Shown here piece by piece: positions 22,424 through 33,180 of a DNA stretch of 60,875 nt. This DNA is from Chara braunii (lineage: Eukaryota > Streptophyta > Charophyceae > Charales > Characeae), in assembly GCA_003427395.1 (NCBI GenBank), contig BFEA01000068.1:683467-744341 (forward strand). Direction: 5' to 3'. How positions within the stretch are numbered: the first letter of the stretch is position 1; each line of letters starts with the position of its first letter. Below the pieces are notes generated by a model, which ran no database searches, was not told the origin of the DNA, and worked only from the letters and a program-made list of their open reading frames with translations. The position numbers and the translations under genes are program-made.

Positions 22424-23065
22424 CAGGGTTACCTGACCGAACGTTCGGGGGCCCCGGGGCTGGCCCCCGAACGTTCGAGCGTTCGGGGTCCCGTTCGGGG
22501 GCCGAACACCTCCTGGTTTGCCCCGCCAAAAACAATTTCGGGGCCTAAAAATCAGTTTTTTTTTCTGATTTTTTCTTTGCGTGTTCTCTATAATGTAACC
22601 TACACGCCCATAAATTTTAAAGTCATTCTGCTTAGCCAAAAGGACATTAAAAATCGTCAAATATGGCGGTGTCAAAACGTGCTCGCCCACTCACTATTTT
22701 GTTTTTTTTCACTTTTGACTTTTTGTTTTCACTTTATATCGGGGCCAAAAAAAAATTATTATTTTTTGAAATAATTTTAATGAGTTATTGATTATGTAAA
22801 CTATATATCTGTAAATTTTCAGGGCATTTGTCAATTCTTAAAAATAATTGAAAATCGGCAAAGATGGCGGTGTCGAAAACGTGCTGGCATACTCACTCAT
22901 TTTAATTCTCTTTTTATTTTTTCTTATTTTTATCATAATGTTTATTTTCTGTATTTGATTTTTAATTCAAATTTTGTAAAGAATTTGGATGTAGTGCCCA
23001 CGCAAATTATGTTTAGTTTATTTTTATCCATAACATGTTTGTTTTTCGGATATTTTTGAAAACTT
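22424..23065 (-). mobile_element. hAT-like element, family B, copy 2 (truncated by gap)
   Basis: Begins CAGGGTTACCTGACCGAACG and reads as the inverse of copy 1 until the N run. The GC head carries GAACGTTC words. It abuts the CGTCACAAA end of a hammerhead-type element at 22411-22423. Confidence 0.75.
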
Positions 23066-23329
23066 NNNNNNNNNNNNNNNNNNNNNNNNNNNNNNNNNNN
23101 NNNNNNNNNNNNNNNNNNNNNNNNNNNNNNNNNNNNNNNNNNNNNNNNNNNNNNNNNNNNNNNNNNNNNNNNNNNNNNNNNNNNNNNNNNNNNNNNNNNN
23201 NNNNNNNNNNNNNNNNNNNNNNNNNNNNNNNNNNNNNNNNNNNNNNNNNNNNNNNNNNNNNNNNNNNNNNNNNNNNNNNNNNNNNNNNNNNNNNNNNNNN
23301 NNNNNNNNNNNNNNNNNNNNNNNNNNNNN
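23066..23329. other. Assembly gap
   Basis: 264 Ns followed by a TA microsatellite. Confidence 1.
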
Positions 23330-23357
23330 TATATATATATATATATATATATATATA

Positions 23358-24105
23358 CAAGGTCACCAGCCCGTATGTACGGAGGTCCCCGGTCAAACCT
23401 CCATACGTACGAGCAATCGGGATCCCGTACGGGGTCCGAACCTGACAACATTCGGCCTCCGCCAAAAATTATTTCGAGACCTCAAAAAAATTATTTTTCT
23501 CTGAATATTGTTTTCTGAGTTCTTTATAATGTGATCTACACGCCTGTTAATTTTCAGGTCATTTGGCAAAGCCAAATAAGAATTACAAATTGCCAAAGAT
23601 AGCGGTATCAAAACGTGCTCGCCCACGCAGTTTTTCACTTTTTACTTTTTGTTTTCACTTAAGTTCTGGATCTAAACAAATTTATTATGTTTTGAAAATT
23701 TTTAAGTGGGTTTTGTATTATGTGAAGTATACATCTGTAAATTTTCTCGTATTTTATTTATGAAAAATCGCCAAAGACGGCGGTGTCGAAAACATGCTCA
23801 CGCACTCTTTAAATTTAATTCTCTTTTTATTTTTATTTATTTTTATTATTAGTCTTTTTCTTGTATTTTATTTTTATTTCAAATTTGGTAAGGAATTCGG
23901 ATGTAATGTTCAAGCTAATCATGTTGAATTTATTTTTCTCTATAACATATCTTTTTTTCAGATTTTTTAGATGCCTTTGTTTTTTTGTTTTTATTTTTTT
24001 GGGGTCTGCGTTCGGCTTGAACGGCCGAACGCATCCCCAAGGGGTCCCATACGTTCGGGCGTTCGGGTTCGGGCGTTCGGCCCGTCCTGAACGCCGGTTA
24101 CCCTG
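23358..24105 (-). mobile_element. hAT-like element, family B, copy 3 (complete, in a TA microsatellite)
   Basis: 748 bp between CAAGGTCACC and GGTTACCCTG, with TATATATA repeats immediately on both sides. This fits an 8-bp TA-type target duplication. In this copy most GC words at the left end are GTACGTAC, where copies 1 and 2 have GAACGTTC; the right end keeps GTTCG. Core sequence near 23893-23955 includes GGATGTAATG and CTATAACAT. Confidence 0.75.
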
Positions 24106-24128
24106 TATATATATATATATATATATAT

Positions 24129-24247
24129 GAGGGTTCAGCCTCCTGATGAGTCGATGAAACTCCGACAAGACAGTTTGTCACAGCCCCTCGTTTGTTGTCC
24201 TCTTCTCTATCTCTGCCTTCGGTTTACCGGGCAGTTCTATTTGTGAC
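24129..24247 (+). ncRNA. Hammerhead-ribozyme-like element, copy 2 (mutated core)
   Basis: Begins GAGGGTTCAGCCTC directly after a TA microsatellite and ends TTTGTGAC before another. CTGATGA (24143) is intact and stem II GTCGA/CCGAC has one mismatch. The GAAA core has become AAGA, so activity is unlikely. The outer GAGGGTT/AGCCCCTC pairing survives through a G-U pair. Confidence 0.5.
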
Positions 24248-24267
24248 AATATATATATATATATATA

Positions 24268-24356
24268 GATTACCTGACCAAACGTTCGGGGGCCCCCCGG
24301 GCTGGCCCCCGAACGTTCGGGCGTTCTGGGTCTCGTCCCAAATGCCGACAAACCTG
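24268..24356 (-). mobile_element. Family B head fragment
   Basis: ATTACCTGACCAAACGTTCG followed by the GC head only; the AT-rich body is absent. TA repeats lie to the left. Confidence 0.6.
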
Positions 24357-24364
24357 TATATATA

Positions 24365-24426
24365 CCCGAATGCCCGAACGAATGAGACCCCTTCGGAAGG
24401 CCTTCGGCTGTTCGGGCCGAACGCGG

Positions 24427-24466
<40 letters not shown>

Positions 24467-25371
24467 GTTTTTTTTCTAGGCTACCAAAGTGGCCCGGGGC
24501 CACTTGCCCGGCCGGGCCAAAAATACTTAAAAAATAAAAAAAATAAAAAATATTTTAAATTTGGTAAACAATGTTGATGTGACCCTAGGGCAAAAGTTGT
24601 TCAGCTTATTTTTCTCCATAACATAGTTTTTTTTCGTATTTTTGGATTTTGTTTTTTTTTTGCTGGGACCCTCCCTTGTCCTTGCACGGGCTCGCCACCC
24701 GAGACCCGGGTGGCCCGGCTGGTAGCCTAGTTTTTTTTTTAATTCCGCAAAAACAATATGTTATGGAGAAAAATAAGCGAAACAACATTTGCCCGGGCAC
24801 AACATCCAAATGCTTTACCAAATTTGAATTAAAAATCAAATAAAAAAAATAAACACTATGAAAAAAATAAAAAAAAATAAAAAGAGAATAAAATGAGTGA
24901 GTGTGCCAGCACCTTTTCTACACCGCCATCTTTGCCGATTTTTAATTATTTTTTGGCACAGACAAATGCCCTGAAAATTTACAAGTATGTATTTTACATA
25001 ATCAGTAACTCATTAAAAAATTTTCAAAAAATAATAATGTTTTTTAGGGCCCGAAATAAAATGAAAACAAAAAGTTAAAAGTGAACAAAAACAAAATAGT
25101 GAGCGGGCGAGCACGTTTTGACACCCCCATCTTTGACAATTTTTGATGTTTTTTGGGCTTAGCAGAATGGCTTCAAAATTGATAGGCGTGTAGGTTACAT
25201 CATAGAGAACTCACAAAAAACAATTCTTAAAAAAAAACTTATTTTTAGGCCCCGAATTTTTTTTTTGGCGGGGGCCGAACATGGAGGTGTTCCGCCTCCG
25301 AATGGGACCCCGAACGCCTAAACGTTCGTGGGCCAGCCCAGGGGCCCCCGAACGTTCGGTCAGATAACCCC

Positions 25372-25372
<1 letters not shown>
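24365..25372 (+). mobile_element. hAT-like element, family B, copy 5, interrupted by a nested element
   Basis: Left GC end at 24365-24427 (GGCCTTCGGCTGTTCGGGCC), A/T tract, an inserted 255-bp element (24476-24730), then the rest of the body from about 24741 to GAACGTTCGGTCAGATAACC then CCG, followed by TA repeats. The interior keeps both 204-bp-spaced units and the GTTATGGAGAAAAATAAGCG core. Confidence 0.65.
24476..24730 (+). mobile_element. hAT-like MITE, family F, nested in family B copy 5
   Basis: Ends are perfect 11-bp inverted repeats, CTAGGCTACCA and TGGTAGCCTAG, flanked by at least eight T on each side (compatible with an 8-bp duplication). GC words are GGCCCGGGGCC and CCGGCCGGGCC. 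The core reads TGACCCTAGGGCAAAAGTTG then CCATAACATAG, shared with families B and E. Confidence 0.75.

Positions 25373-25424
<52 letters not shown>
25373..25424. repeat. (TA)n microsatellite
   Basis: About 25 TA units between a family B end and a hammerhead-type half element. Confidence 0.95.
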
Positions 25425-25425
<1 letters not shown>

Positions 25426-25540
25426 CTCCGACGAAACAGTTTGTCACAGCCCCTCGTTTGTTGTCCTCTTCTCTCTCTCTGCCTACGGTTTACCGAGCAG
25501 TTCTGTTAATGACGATATATATCGTCACAAACAGAACTGC
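25425..25540 (+). ncRNA. Hammerhead-type element, copy 3, 5'-truncated, with head-to-head tail
   Basis: Starts at ACTCCGACGAAACAGTTTGT, i.e. the 3' half of the core with GAAA and GTC intact but lacking CTGANGA. At 25498-25540 its 3' end meets an inverted copy: GCAGTTCTGTTAATGACGAT faces ATCGTCACAAACAGAACTGC. Confidence 0.5.
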
Positions 25541-26612
25541 TATGGGGTTCTAGGTCTTTTCGAGGACCACAACCCTATATTTTTATTTTTGTTTTTTTAT
25601 CTTTGAGGATATTTTTTTTAATCAAAACATAAACACAATGAAAAAAATAAAAACAAAAAATGAAATGAGTGTCTTTTTTTTGGGTTTCACAGAGATGTTT
25701 TAAGGGCTAAAACAAAAAACGAAAAACAAATTAAATATATAGAATTGTAGATCTTTCAAAGATGCACAACAACTTTTTTTTTTTTTTTTTTTTTAACTTT
25801 GTGTATTTAAAAAAAAACATAAAAATAAAAAATAAAAAAAATACGCATACACACAGACACACAGTCAGACATGCACACAACACACACAAACACATACACA
25901 CACAGATACACAACACACACAAACACACATAAACACACACACACACAACACACACAACACACTAAAAAACATACAACTTGGGGCAGTGAGGGTTGCGGGA
26001 TGGGGGATGGGGGATGTGGGGGCAGATTTTGGAGGGTGGCTTCCTGATTGTGGGGGATGTGGAGGATGTGGGGCCAGATTTCTCGGGGCTTGGCTGCAGT
26101 ACTCACCAAATGTGCATGACGGGGTCTAGGCATGCATGGCTTAGCTCTAGGGTAGGGTAGGGATATAAGCCGCTCCGGCTAGTCTAAGTTCCGCCTAGCC
26201 TTGGGTAAGCTAGGGGAAGGACGGTAGGATGTGTTCGAGGGCACTGACCTGCCTTGCTTAGGTAATCATTTTGGGTAGACTCTTTGAATTGGGCCTGTGG
26301 TTGATTACACAAGTCTGGCGTCCGAAGTTTTCGTACGACAAGGTTCGTCCGCTTCCGCTTCCATTAGGGCTGGGAGGTTGGCCCAGCCCTGGTGCTTGTC
26401 ACTGCTGTCTAGTCCAAGTTGTCCTCGATACTGGTAGGGTGATGGTCATAAGTGCTGGTCACACTGGGTTAAGATAGTAGAGACAGGGGGTGCGCAGGGA
26501 GTATCAACGTGAGGATGGGTGGGGTAGGTGGCTTGTCCTGTCAGGACAACCATTGGCTGCTAGTACCAGCAATCACCGCGAGTCTAATCCTTGGCCTCTA
26601 CAACACCCTGAG

Positions 26613-26648
<36 letters not shown>

Positions 26649-27111
26649 GGCCCGAACGTGGAATTATACGCCGCCATATGCTGTATTTTTTTTGCATGTG
26701 GTGAGGGTTAATGCAAATGTGCAGAATTAGAATTAATCTTTCTGCTAGAACGTGAATAATACGTCGCCATATGTTTTATCTTTTGTGCATGTGATGAGTA
26801 GAGGCCCTTAGGGTCACTGCACGTATTCCTCAGAAAAGAAAAACGAGAAAAAACAAAAGAAAAAGAAAAAAACAAAAGAAAAACGACAAAACAAAATAAA
26901 AACGAGAAACAAAAGAAAAACAAGAAAATAGATACTAAGTGATCCATAAATGTGACGCACAGAGTGTTACAGACCTGAATTCGAATCCAGGCTATATATT
27001 ATCAACCCACACAGGCAGTTTACAAGTCTAATGTTCATCTCTGTTTTACGATGGGTTCTTGCTAATCTGTAGGGGCCCTTCCGGAAATGAGACTGGACAA
27101 ATAGATTGGAG

Positions 27112-27145
<34 letters not shown>

Positions 27146-27890
27146 ACCCACATGTCTGCATTTCACCTTTCACTATCTACCAACCACTACTCCTAAGCCT
27201 ATACAGGGCCCCCCTGCAAGCATATCTACCTCTCACAATGAAGGTCCCCGTGGGGGGGGGCGCCGATGGGGGGGGGGGCCTGCTACGCAAAGTGTTATGA
27301 TTCTGGTTGTTCGTTGCCTGAAAGCCAACACTCACTCACATAGACTTCTGCACATGCCCATACATACACAGAAGGAAGGGGAGAGGATAGGAGTATCACA
27401 CCACATAGGGAGAGATAGACACAGCGGAAGACTTGACCATGCGGTATGACAGGGTACACTGAAAGTGCAATTCACTCCACTCAATCCTCACAACCAGTCA
27501 TAGAGAAAAGCCGAGCAGATCACATCCAGAGAACAATGAAACGATGATAGTCCAGACACAGTTACACACTGTTTATTAAACTCAGAGTCTCGAAATGCNA
27601 AAAAAAAAAAAAAAAAAAAACATGCACCCACATGCTCACACATGTGCTCACAGTGTTCGGGTATGGGGCGGCCCCAACTTTTTTCCCTCTTGCAGTTTGA
27701 TTTTCGGGAAGGAGGGGCATGTTTGGTCACCCTACCCGGTTAATATGAAGTCAAATTTTTTTTTCCTGTTTTTAGTGTTTGGGCTCGTAGGACCACGTGT
27801 CCGAGGCCCAACACGCTCATCCAGTTTTTTCGGATTCAACGAAAGACCCCCGTTAAACGGGATTCAACGGGGCCCCTGGGCGATTCAACG
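25541..27890. other. Low-complexity and simple-repeat region, no gene
   Basis: T run 25774-25794, ACACACAA-rich tract 25848-25960, A runs 26616-26646, 27117-27143 and 27600-27620, two CATATGYTKTATTTTTTGCATGTG-type repeats (26680 and 26768) and a tRNA-like B box at 26955-26995. Translations are simple-sequence artefacts. Confidence 0.5.
26955..26995 (+). other. tRNA-like B-box segment
   Basis: ACAGACCTGAATTCGAATCC followed by AGGC resembles the segment at 3355-3382. It is probably a SINE trace. Confidence 0.3.
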
Positions 27891-27930
27891 GGGTTCAACG
27901 GAATTTAACGGCCCCCGTTGCCCGTTGTTC
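27840..27930. repeat. CCGTTGAATC/CCCGTTGAAC minisatellite at the retroelement break
   Basis: Several GATTCAACGGGG / AACGGGGTT units directly abut the truncated gypsy RT frame. Confidence 0.6.
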
Positions 27931-30000
27931 GAACACACAGTCAGCGACAGCAGTGATCCTCGCGTCGTCCATGTAGAGACCCTGATCAGACACATTGTAT
28001 CCTAGAAAGTCCACTTTATGCTGGGCAAAGCGACACTTACTATGTTTGGCATAAAAGTCATGCTTGCATAAGTGTTGTAGGACATGACGGAGATGTCTGA
28101 GATGGTCTTTTAAGGTACGACTATAGACCAAGATATTCTTCAGGTATACGAGAACGTATTCTTCAAAGATGTCTATGAAGATATCGTTCATCATCATCAG
28201 GAAGGTGGCGGGCGTATTGGTTAGGCCGAATGACATCGGTGTGAACTCGTAGTGGTCGAAGTGTGATCCGAAGGCGGTCTTCAGTTGGTCCTCTACTGCA
28301 ACACGGAGCTGGTGGTAACCGCTACAAAGATCAATCCTCGTGAAGATTTCGTTGTCTGTCAGACGAGCAAACGCCTCATCTGCGCGAGGCATGGGATAAA
28401 TGTTATCGATGCAGAGTCGAAGGGTTCCCTCCCCTTTGCGAGCAAACAGAATGGGTGCACTTTAGGGGAAGTTACCGAGTTTAATAACACCGAGTTGAAG
28501 GAGCTCCAAGTCTTCAAGATGAAGCTCGAGTTATGTCACCTCTGGAATCGAGAGTCGGTAGAATGCTTGATAGCGGACACGATTGTAAGGCACGAGTTGA
28601 ATAAAATGTTCAACAACCCGCCCCTATCGGAGGAATCCAACTGTATGAGAAACACGGGAAAAGACATCACGATACTCTCGAATCAGGTCATGAACGGCAC
28701 ACGCCTGTGGACGGCGGAGGAACTTCGGATGTCCAAATGGTATCCTGAGGACTCCAGGCTGAGGGGTGGATGTAGAGATGGGAACCGCGAAGATGGAGGA
28801 AGGGTCAGGGGGATCGGGCTCCGAAGAGATAAGCTTAACCTATGGACGGAATGGATCATAGCGAAGAAGATCCATCACATTCACCGAGTAGAAGGTGGCA
28901 TCCTCCTTACGTATGAAGTGAGCAAACTCGCGAGGGGAAGTGACGGTGATGTCTGCGTTGGATCCAGATGGGCGAGGATCCTAGGGAGGGAGGTTGGGAG
29001 GGGTGCCGCCTGTAATGCAAAGGAGTAGGACGCGAAAGGTCTGACCATAGTTCGTTTTGAGAACGAGTGTCTCGATTGTCCATTCGGCCTCCGTGCCAGA
29101 GAACTTGCGAGGCCAAGGGGTGTCAAGGACAAGTCGTACCTGGTCTTCAGCACGTCCAGATATGTACAGGAATGGTAGCGCTGAGGCGCCTTGGTACTAC
29201 CTGATGCCTGGAGGGTGAGGGAAAACTAGAGGTTCTGAACCGTCTGATAAAAAAAACGCTACGTCTTCTTATCTTTGAGGGTAACGGAGATAGGAAAGCC
29301 AAATTCGGAAGTAGCTAGACAAGTTTCCTCAACCACGCGAGGGTGAACGAAATGCCCCTAGACTAGCTTCCTCGACCACGCTAGGGTGAACAAAATGCCC
29401 CTACGAGCCAAAGTCTCATAAAACGCAATACACCCTCATCGCAATCTCAAGGCGAATAGGAATAATGGGGAAGGTGCGGTCAGTGTCAGAGAGCGGGGTG
29501 AGAAGACGGCGCAGGACATTTACGTGTCTCGTAAGTCGCTCCTGATGAGCCTGAAGAATCCTCAAATCCTAGAGAGATGACACAAACTCATCGAGAGCCG
29601 CCAATTGAGCGCTACAACGAGTTGTACGAATGGCGCGACGCGTCTAGAGTGTTGGAGGGGGAGGACTAGATGCAGCGCTCTACTGTGGGGCACACGGTAC
29701 CTCGACAAATGGCGGGGTAGAGGGAGCAGCGACTACCGTGTCCTAAGGATCCTGTGGTGTGGTAGTCAGAAGGGCAAACCGAGACTCGGTGGTCGGGAAG
29801 CCGGTTACGTGTGAGCCCTCAGCAGTACACTACAGGGGGGAGTGCGATCGACGCTGACAAGACATGTCAGAGTAATAACGATCGAGGGCGGCAGGATATA
29901 GACACCGCGAGGAGGTATGATCATCCTAGCAGCAAGGGATACAACCTCGACAGGCTTCGATTGCAGCACGCTCAGCAGGAGTCAGAGCTCAACGAGCAGG
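27915..30000 (-). pseudogene. Degenerate Ty3/gypsy gag-pol (zinc knuckle, protease region, reverse transcriptase)
   Basis: A single minus-strand frame runs from a gag zinc knuckle to RT. The knuckle at about 29900-29955 is C-IP-C-x4-H-TSSR-C (CX2CX4HX4C), with a TAG inside. Next come ALPFLYISGRAEDQVRLVLD and PREFAHFIRKEDATF, then HDLIREYRDVF and QAFYRLSIPEV, the usual lead-in to gypsy RT. RT follows: SAPILFARKGEGTLRLCID, MPRADEAFARL, FTRIDLCSGYHQLRVAVEDQ, KTAFGSHFDHYEFTPMSFGL, TNTPATF. The catalytic YLDD box is YLKN (28129-28118), so both aspartates are lost. The frame has 11 TAG, 2-3 TGA and 2-3 TAA codons and a 46-bp duplication (29320-29400) that shifts frame. RNase H and integrase are missing; the frame ends in a CCGTTGAA minisatellite. 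Confidence 0.9.
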
Positions 30001-30976
30001 GACAGAACGTTGCGGCAGATCCGCCTGAGGAACAGCGAACGCGCAGGCACCTGCGTCCAGCATCCCATAACTTTTGGCACCGCCTTGTAAAAAGTATTTC
30101 TGGGCCTATAATTCCTCACCCGGTCCTGCATATTTACACCTTTCTTATACAATAAGTCACTAGTACCCCTTCCAAATTCCAATAGGCATTCTCTCTCCTT
30201 CAACCAAAGCTGAAAAAAACTCAACAACCATTAGTGGAACTTGCTCAGGGACATTAATTTCTCAGAGTAACAAATTGAATGCTGACAAAATAAATAATAA
30301 ATAAAATAAAAAACAAATAAAATAAAAATAAATAAATAAATAAACAAATAAATAAATACAGGCAATTTGTCTATACCTTGTGCCTTGACACAATTTTCAT
30401 TTCTTGCAAAGCAAGTTATTCCGCCAGGTTGTTTCTCCGTCAGTCTCTATGCTTTTCTATCTGTTTATGAGCACCATCAAGATTATTGTCAGACCAGGGA
30501 AGATGTGCTGTAGACAATAGATCTCCCTACCATTATCATTTTCCTAAGTAAAAAAAAAAAAAAAAAAGACCACCAGTACATGGCCCCAGGGCCAGGACCC
30601 ACTAGCGTCGTATTATACCGCGGGACAGCGGCGTGTGACACCCTTTTGGCATTTGAAAAATGGTTTCCGTATTTCTTTCAGATTAAAAAAAATGGCTTTT
30701 TACGATTCAGCTTAGGGTGCTCCCATCACAGTGAAACCGTTAGCTCTTATTTATACAAACAAAGAACAATGGCAACACCGTGGGAAGCCGGTGGAGTGTA
30801 TGTAGAAAAGAAAGCAATTCAATGAATGTGAGCACCTTCATAGACCATATAACGATTGACTCGAAACTGGAGAGCATAATTGATTTCATGCTAATACGCC
30901 AGTACGCACCCAATTTCATTTCAATTGAGGATCTAGTTAGTTCCTAAGGCGAGCTGCTCGACTGACTCCTAGTTGT
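30001..30976. other. No gene recognised
   Basis: AAATA-rich tract 30290-30360, A run 30550-30567, and half of a GGACCCACTAGC foldback element at 30581-30610. Confidence 0.5.
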
Positions 30977-31083
30977 ATTGGATCTAGCATACGAAGATGG
31001 AAAGTGTAGACATTGGATCTAGCATATGAAGATGGAAAACGTAGACATTGGATCTAGCATATGAAGATGGAGAGCGTAGACGT
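30977..31083. repeat. 35-bp tandem repeat, 3 copies
   Basis: Unit ATTGGATCTAGCATATGAAG plus ATGGAAAACGTAGAC, starting at 30977, 31012 and 31047. Confidence 0.9.
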
Positions 31084-31255
31084 ATGACGCCGCCTGTGAG
31101 CCATGAAATCCGTCGCCGCTTTTTCTGGCTGTGTATTGCACTCAGACAATGGGCTGGGTCCTCTGAAGGTCGTTGCTGCCAGGTCATTATGATATTTGGC
31201 AGTACACATGACTTTTTTACGCATGCGAAGCACTAGCGTCTCAGACGTTCTCCTA

Positions 31256-31692
31256 TCCAGGTGCTTTCACGACCATAGTGTTCTTGCTTGTTTTCGTTGT
31301 TTTTTTTTGGGGGGGGGGCTTTTTTTGTTTTTGTTTTTTATTTTGTGGCCGGGCCACGGCCGATATGTCCAGGCCACGCCTGTGGCTGCACCCCGGCCGA
31401 GATGTCTAGGCCACGCCCGTGGCTGGGCCGCGGTGGAGATGTCTACGCCACGCCGGTGGCCGGGCGACGGCCGTGGCTGGGCCATGGTCTACATGTCTAG
31501 GCCATGCCCGTGGCTGGGCCACAACCAAGATGTCTAGGCCACACCTTTGGCTGGGCCACAGCCGAAGATGTATTGGCCACGCCCGTGGCTGGGCCACAGT
31601 TGAGATGTCCAGGCCACAGCCGAGATGTCTACGCCTCGCATGGAAAAAAAAAGAAAAAGAAACAACGAGCTATGGTCGTGAAAGCAGGTGGA
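31256..31692. repeat. Inverted arms enclosing a GC-rich minisatellite
   Basis: CCAGGTGCTTTCACGACCAT at 31256 is inverted at 31672-31692. Between them lies a roughly 36-39-bp repeat (31345-31640) with GGCCACGCCCGTGGCTGGGC and GAGATGTCTA words. The right arm region is directly repeated at 31665-31765 and 31800-31900. Confidence 0.75.
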
Positions 31693-31899
31693 CACAGAAT
31701 GTGGAGAAGGTGTGAGAGTGCACCGTCCCTGAGGGCATTATTGCCCGGTGGTCATCATGGCAGTGGAAAAAAAAGCAACGACGAAACAAAAAAAAAGCAA
31801 GAGCAACAATGCTATGGTCATGAAAGCAGCTGGATACAGAAGAACAGAATAAGGAGAACATGCGAGACTGCACCCTCCGGAGGGCATTATGGCCCCGTG

Positions 31900-32433
31900 T
31901 TTTTTTACTGACGCCCGTGTTTTGTTTGTCTGTTCAAACTCAGCTGCGACATACCTGCCTACGGAGTGATGTTCTTGCTCATTCCGAACAGCACATGTGA
32001 CTTCAACCTACTTGCCCCTTAGTTTTTTATTTTTTTGATTTATTCTATGTAGATTTTGGTCGTGTTTCTCAGACTTTGTTAAAGGAGGGGGGGGGGCACG
32101 ATTTCAAGACTTCGGATGCATTGCTATATCGGCCGAGGACGTCCAAAATTAAAAAGTTATTGTGACGGCGGTTACTGTCGGTGGTGGCTCGTTCGCTGAT
32201 GGTCCCATTTATGGCGCGCGTTTTTCGGACTTTTCGAGGGGGGAGGCAAAATCATCCCAAGCGCAGCAAGGAAAACCTGCTGGGACTATCACGATCTGCA
32301 TATCAGATCCCGTAGCATGCAGCATACTTTTACTAAGTTTTTAGTCATTGGTCGACCACCTTCCTGGACTCTCAGAATCAAAATGCAAAAAATATGATAG
32401 TACTTTATTTTATATCATTTTTATTTGTTTTAA
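31900..32433. other. No gene recognised
   Basis: Short G run at 32088-32097; otherwise nothing recognised. Confidence 0.4.
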
Positions 32434-32539
32434 AATAATTATAAATCATACATAAGGCATCTCACATCGTATAATACTTCGGTAGTGGGACCAAAGTATT
32501 ATACGATGTGAGACGCCTTATGCATGATTTTTAATTATT
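32434..32539. mobile_element. 106-bp hairpin element
   Basis: Arms AATAATTATAAATCATACAT through TCACATCGTATAATACTT (46 bp, few mismatches) around a 12-base loop. A smaller hairpin, GGAGCCTCC...GGAGGCTCC, follows at 32580-32608. Confidence 0.8.
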
Positions 32540-32999
32540 GGGTGGGGCCCCAGTGTCCCACCCAAGATCAGAATCCAATGGAGCCTCCTAAATGTGTAGG
32601 AGGCTCCGGACACCGGGCATCCAAAGGGACAGTAGAGAATTATAGCAATTGTATCATGCTGTGGGGTGGCACTAGGCCCAGCCCGGATCCAAAAAGGAAA
32701 TTATGCCCACCCCACGCGGACCTTCTCGTGAGTCCCCTAACTTTTCGGAGAGAGTCAACAACATTCAAATTATCCTAATGTACTGGTGGTTTAAGTCAGA
32801 CTGTGTAGTGACGGAATAATGCCTTGCAGAACCACAAATTTGAGGGTTTAAGAAAACACTTTGAAAAGGTAAAGAAATACTAAGAAGTAGAAATAAAAAT
32901 TGAGGATTTCCTCTGTAGGATATGCATTTGCTTGTTGATCTAGAAAAGGGATTTCCAATACTTTTCTCAGCATTTTGTCTAAGATTAAGACTTAGTGTC

Positions 33000-33180
33000 A
33001 TACCTGCGGCGCACCTGTGCGGTGTGCAATGCGGTGCGGGCCGCTGTGCGTGCGCACCGCAGCGCACTCTGTGCGCTGCGCGCTGTGCGGGGTGCGCTGC
33101 ACGGTGCGCTGTGTTAGGGTGCGCTGTGCGGCGGCACGTGGGGGGTGCGCTGGGGTGGCGCATATGCGCTGGTAGTGCGC
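33000..33180. repeat. GTGCGC-rich degenerate repeat
   Basis: GTGCGCTGTGCGG-type words dominate about 180 bp. Confidence 0.75.

Noticed and set aside
27595-28005. 136-codon plus-strand open frame
   Set aside because: Starts in an N/A run, spans a minisatellite and the antisense of RT.
28285-29028. 247-codon plus-strand open frame
   Set aside because: Antisense shadow of the gypsy gag-pol frame, whose motifs are unmistakable on the minus strand.
29546-29566. CTGATGAG as another hammerhead core
   Set aside because: No following stem II plus GAAA; it lies in the gypsy frame.
27915-30000. TAG reassigned as a sense codon
   Set aside because: TGA and TAA stops and a frameshift also occur, the RT active site is lost and the element is truncated; decay explains it better.
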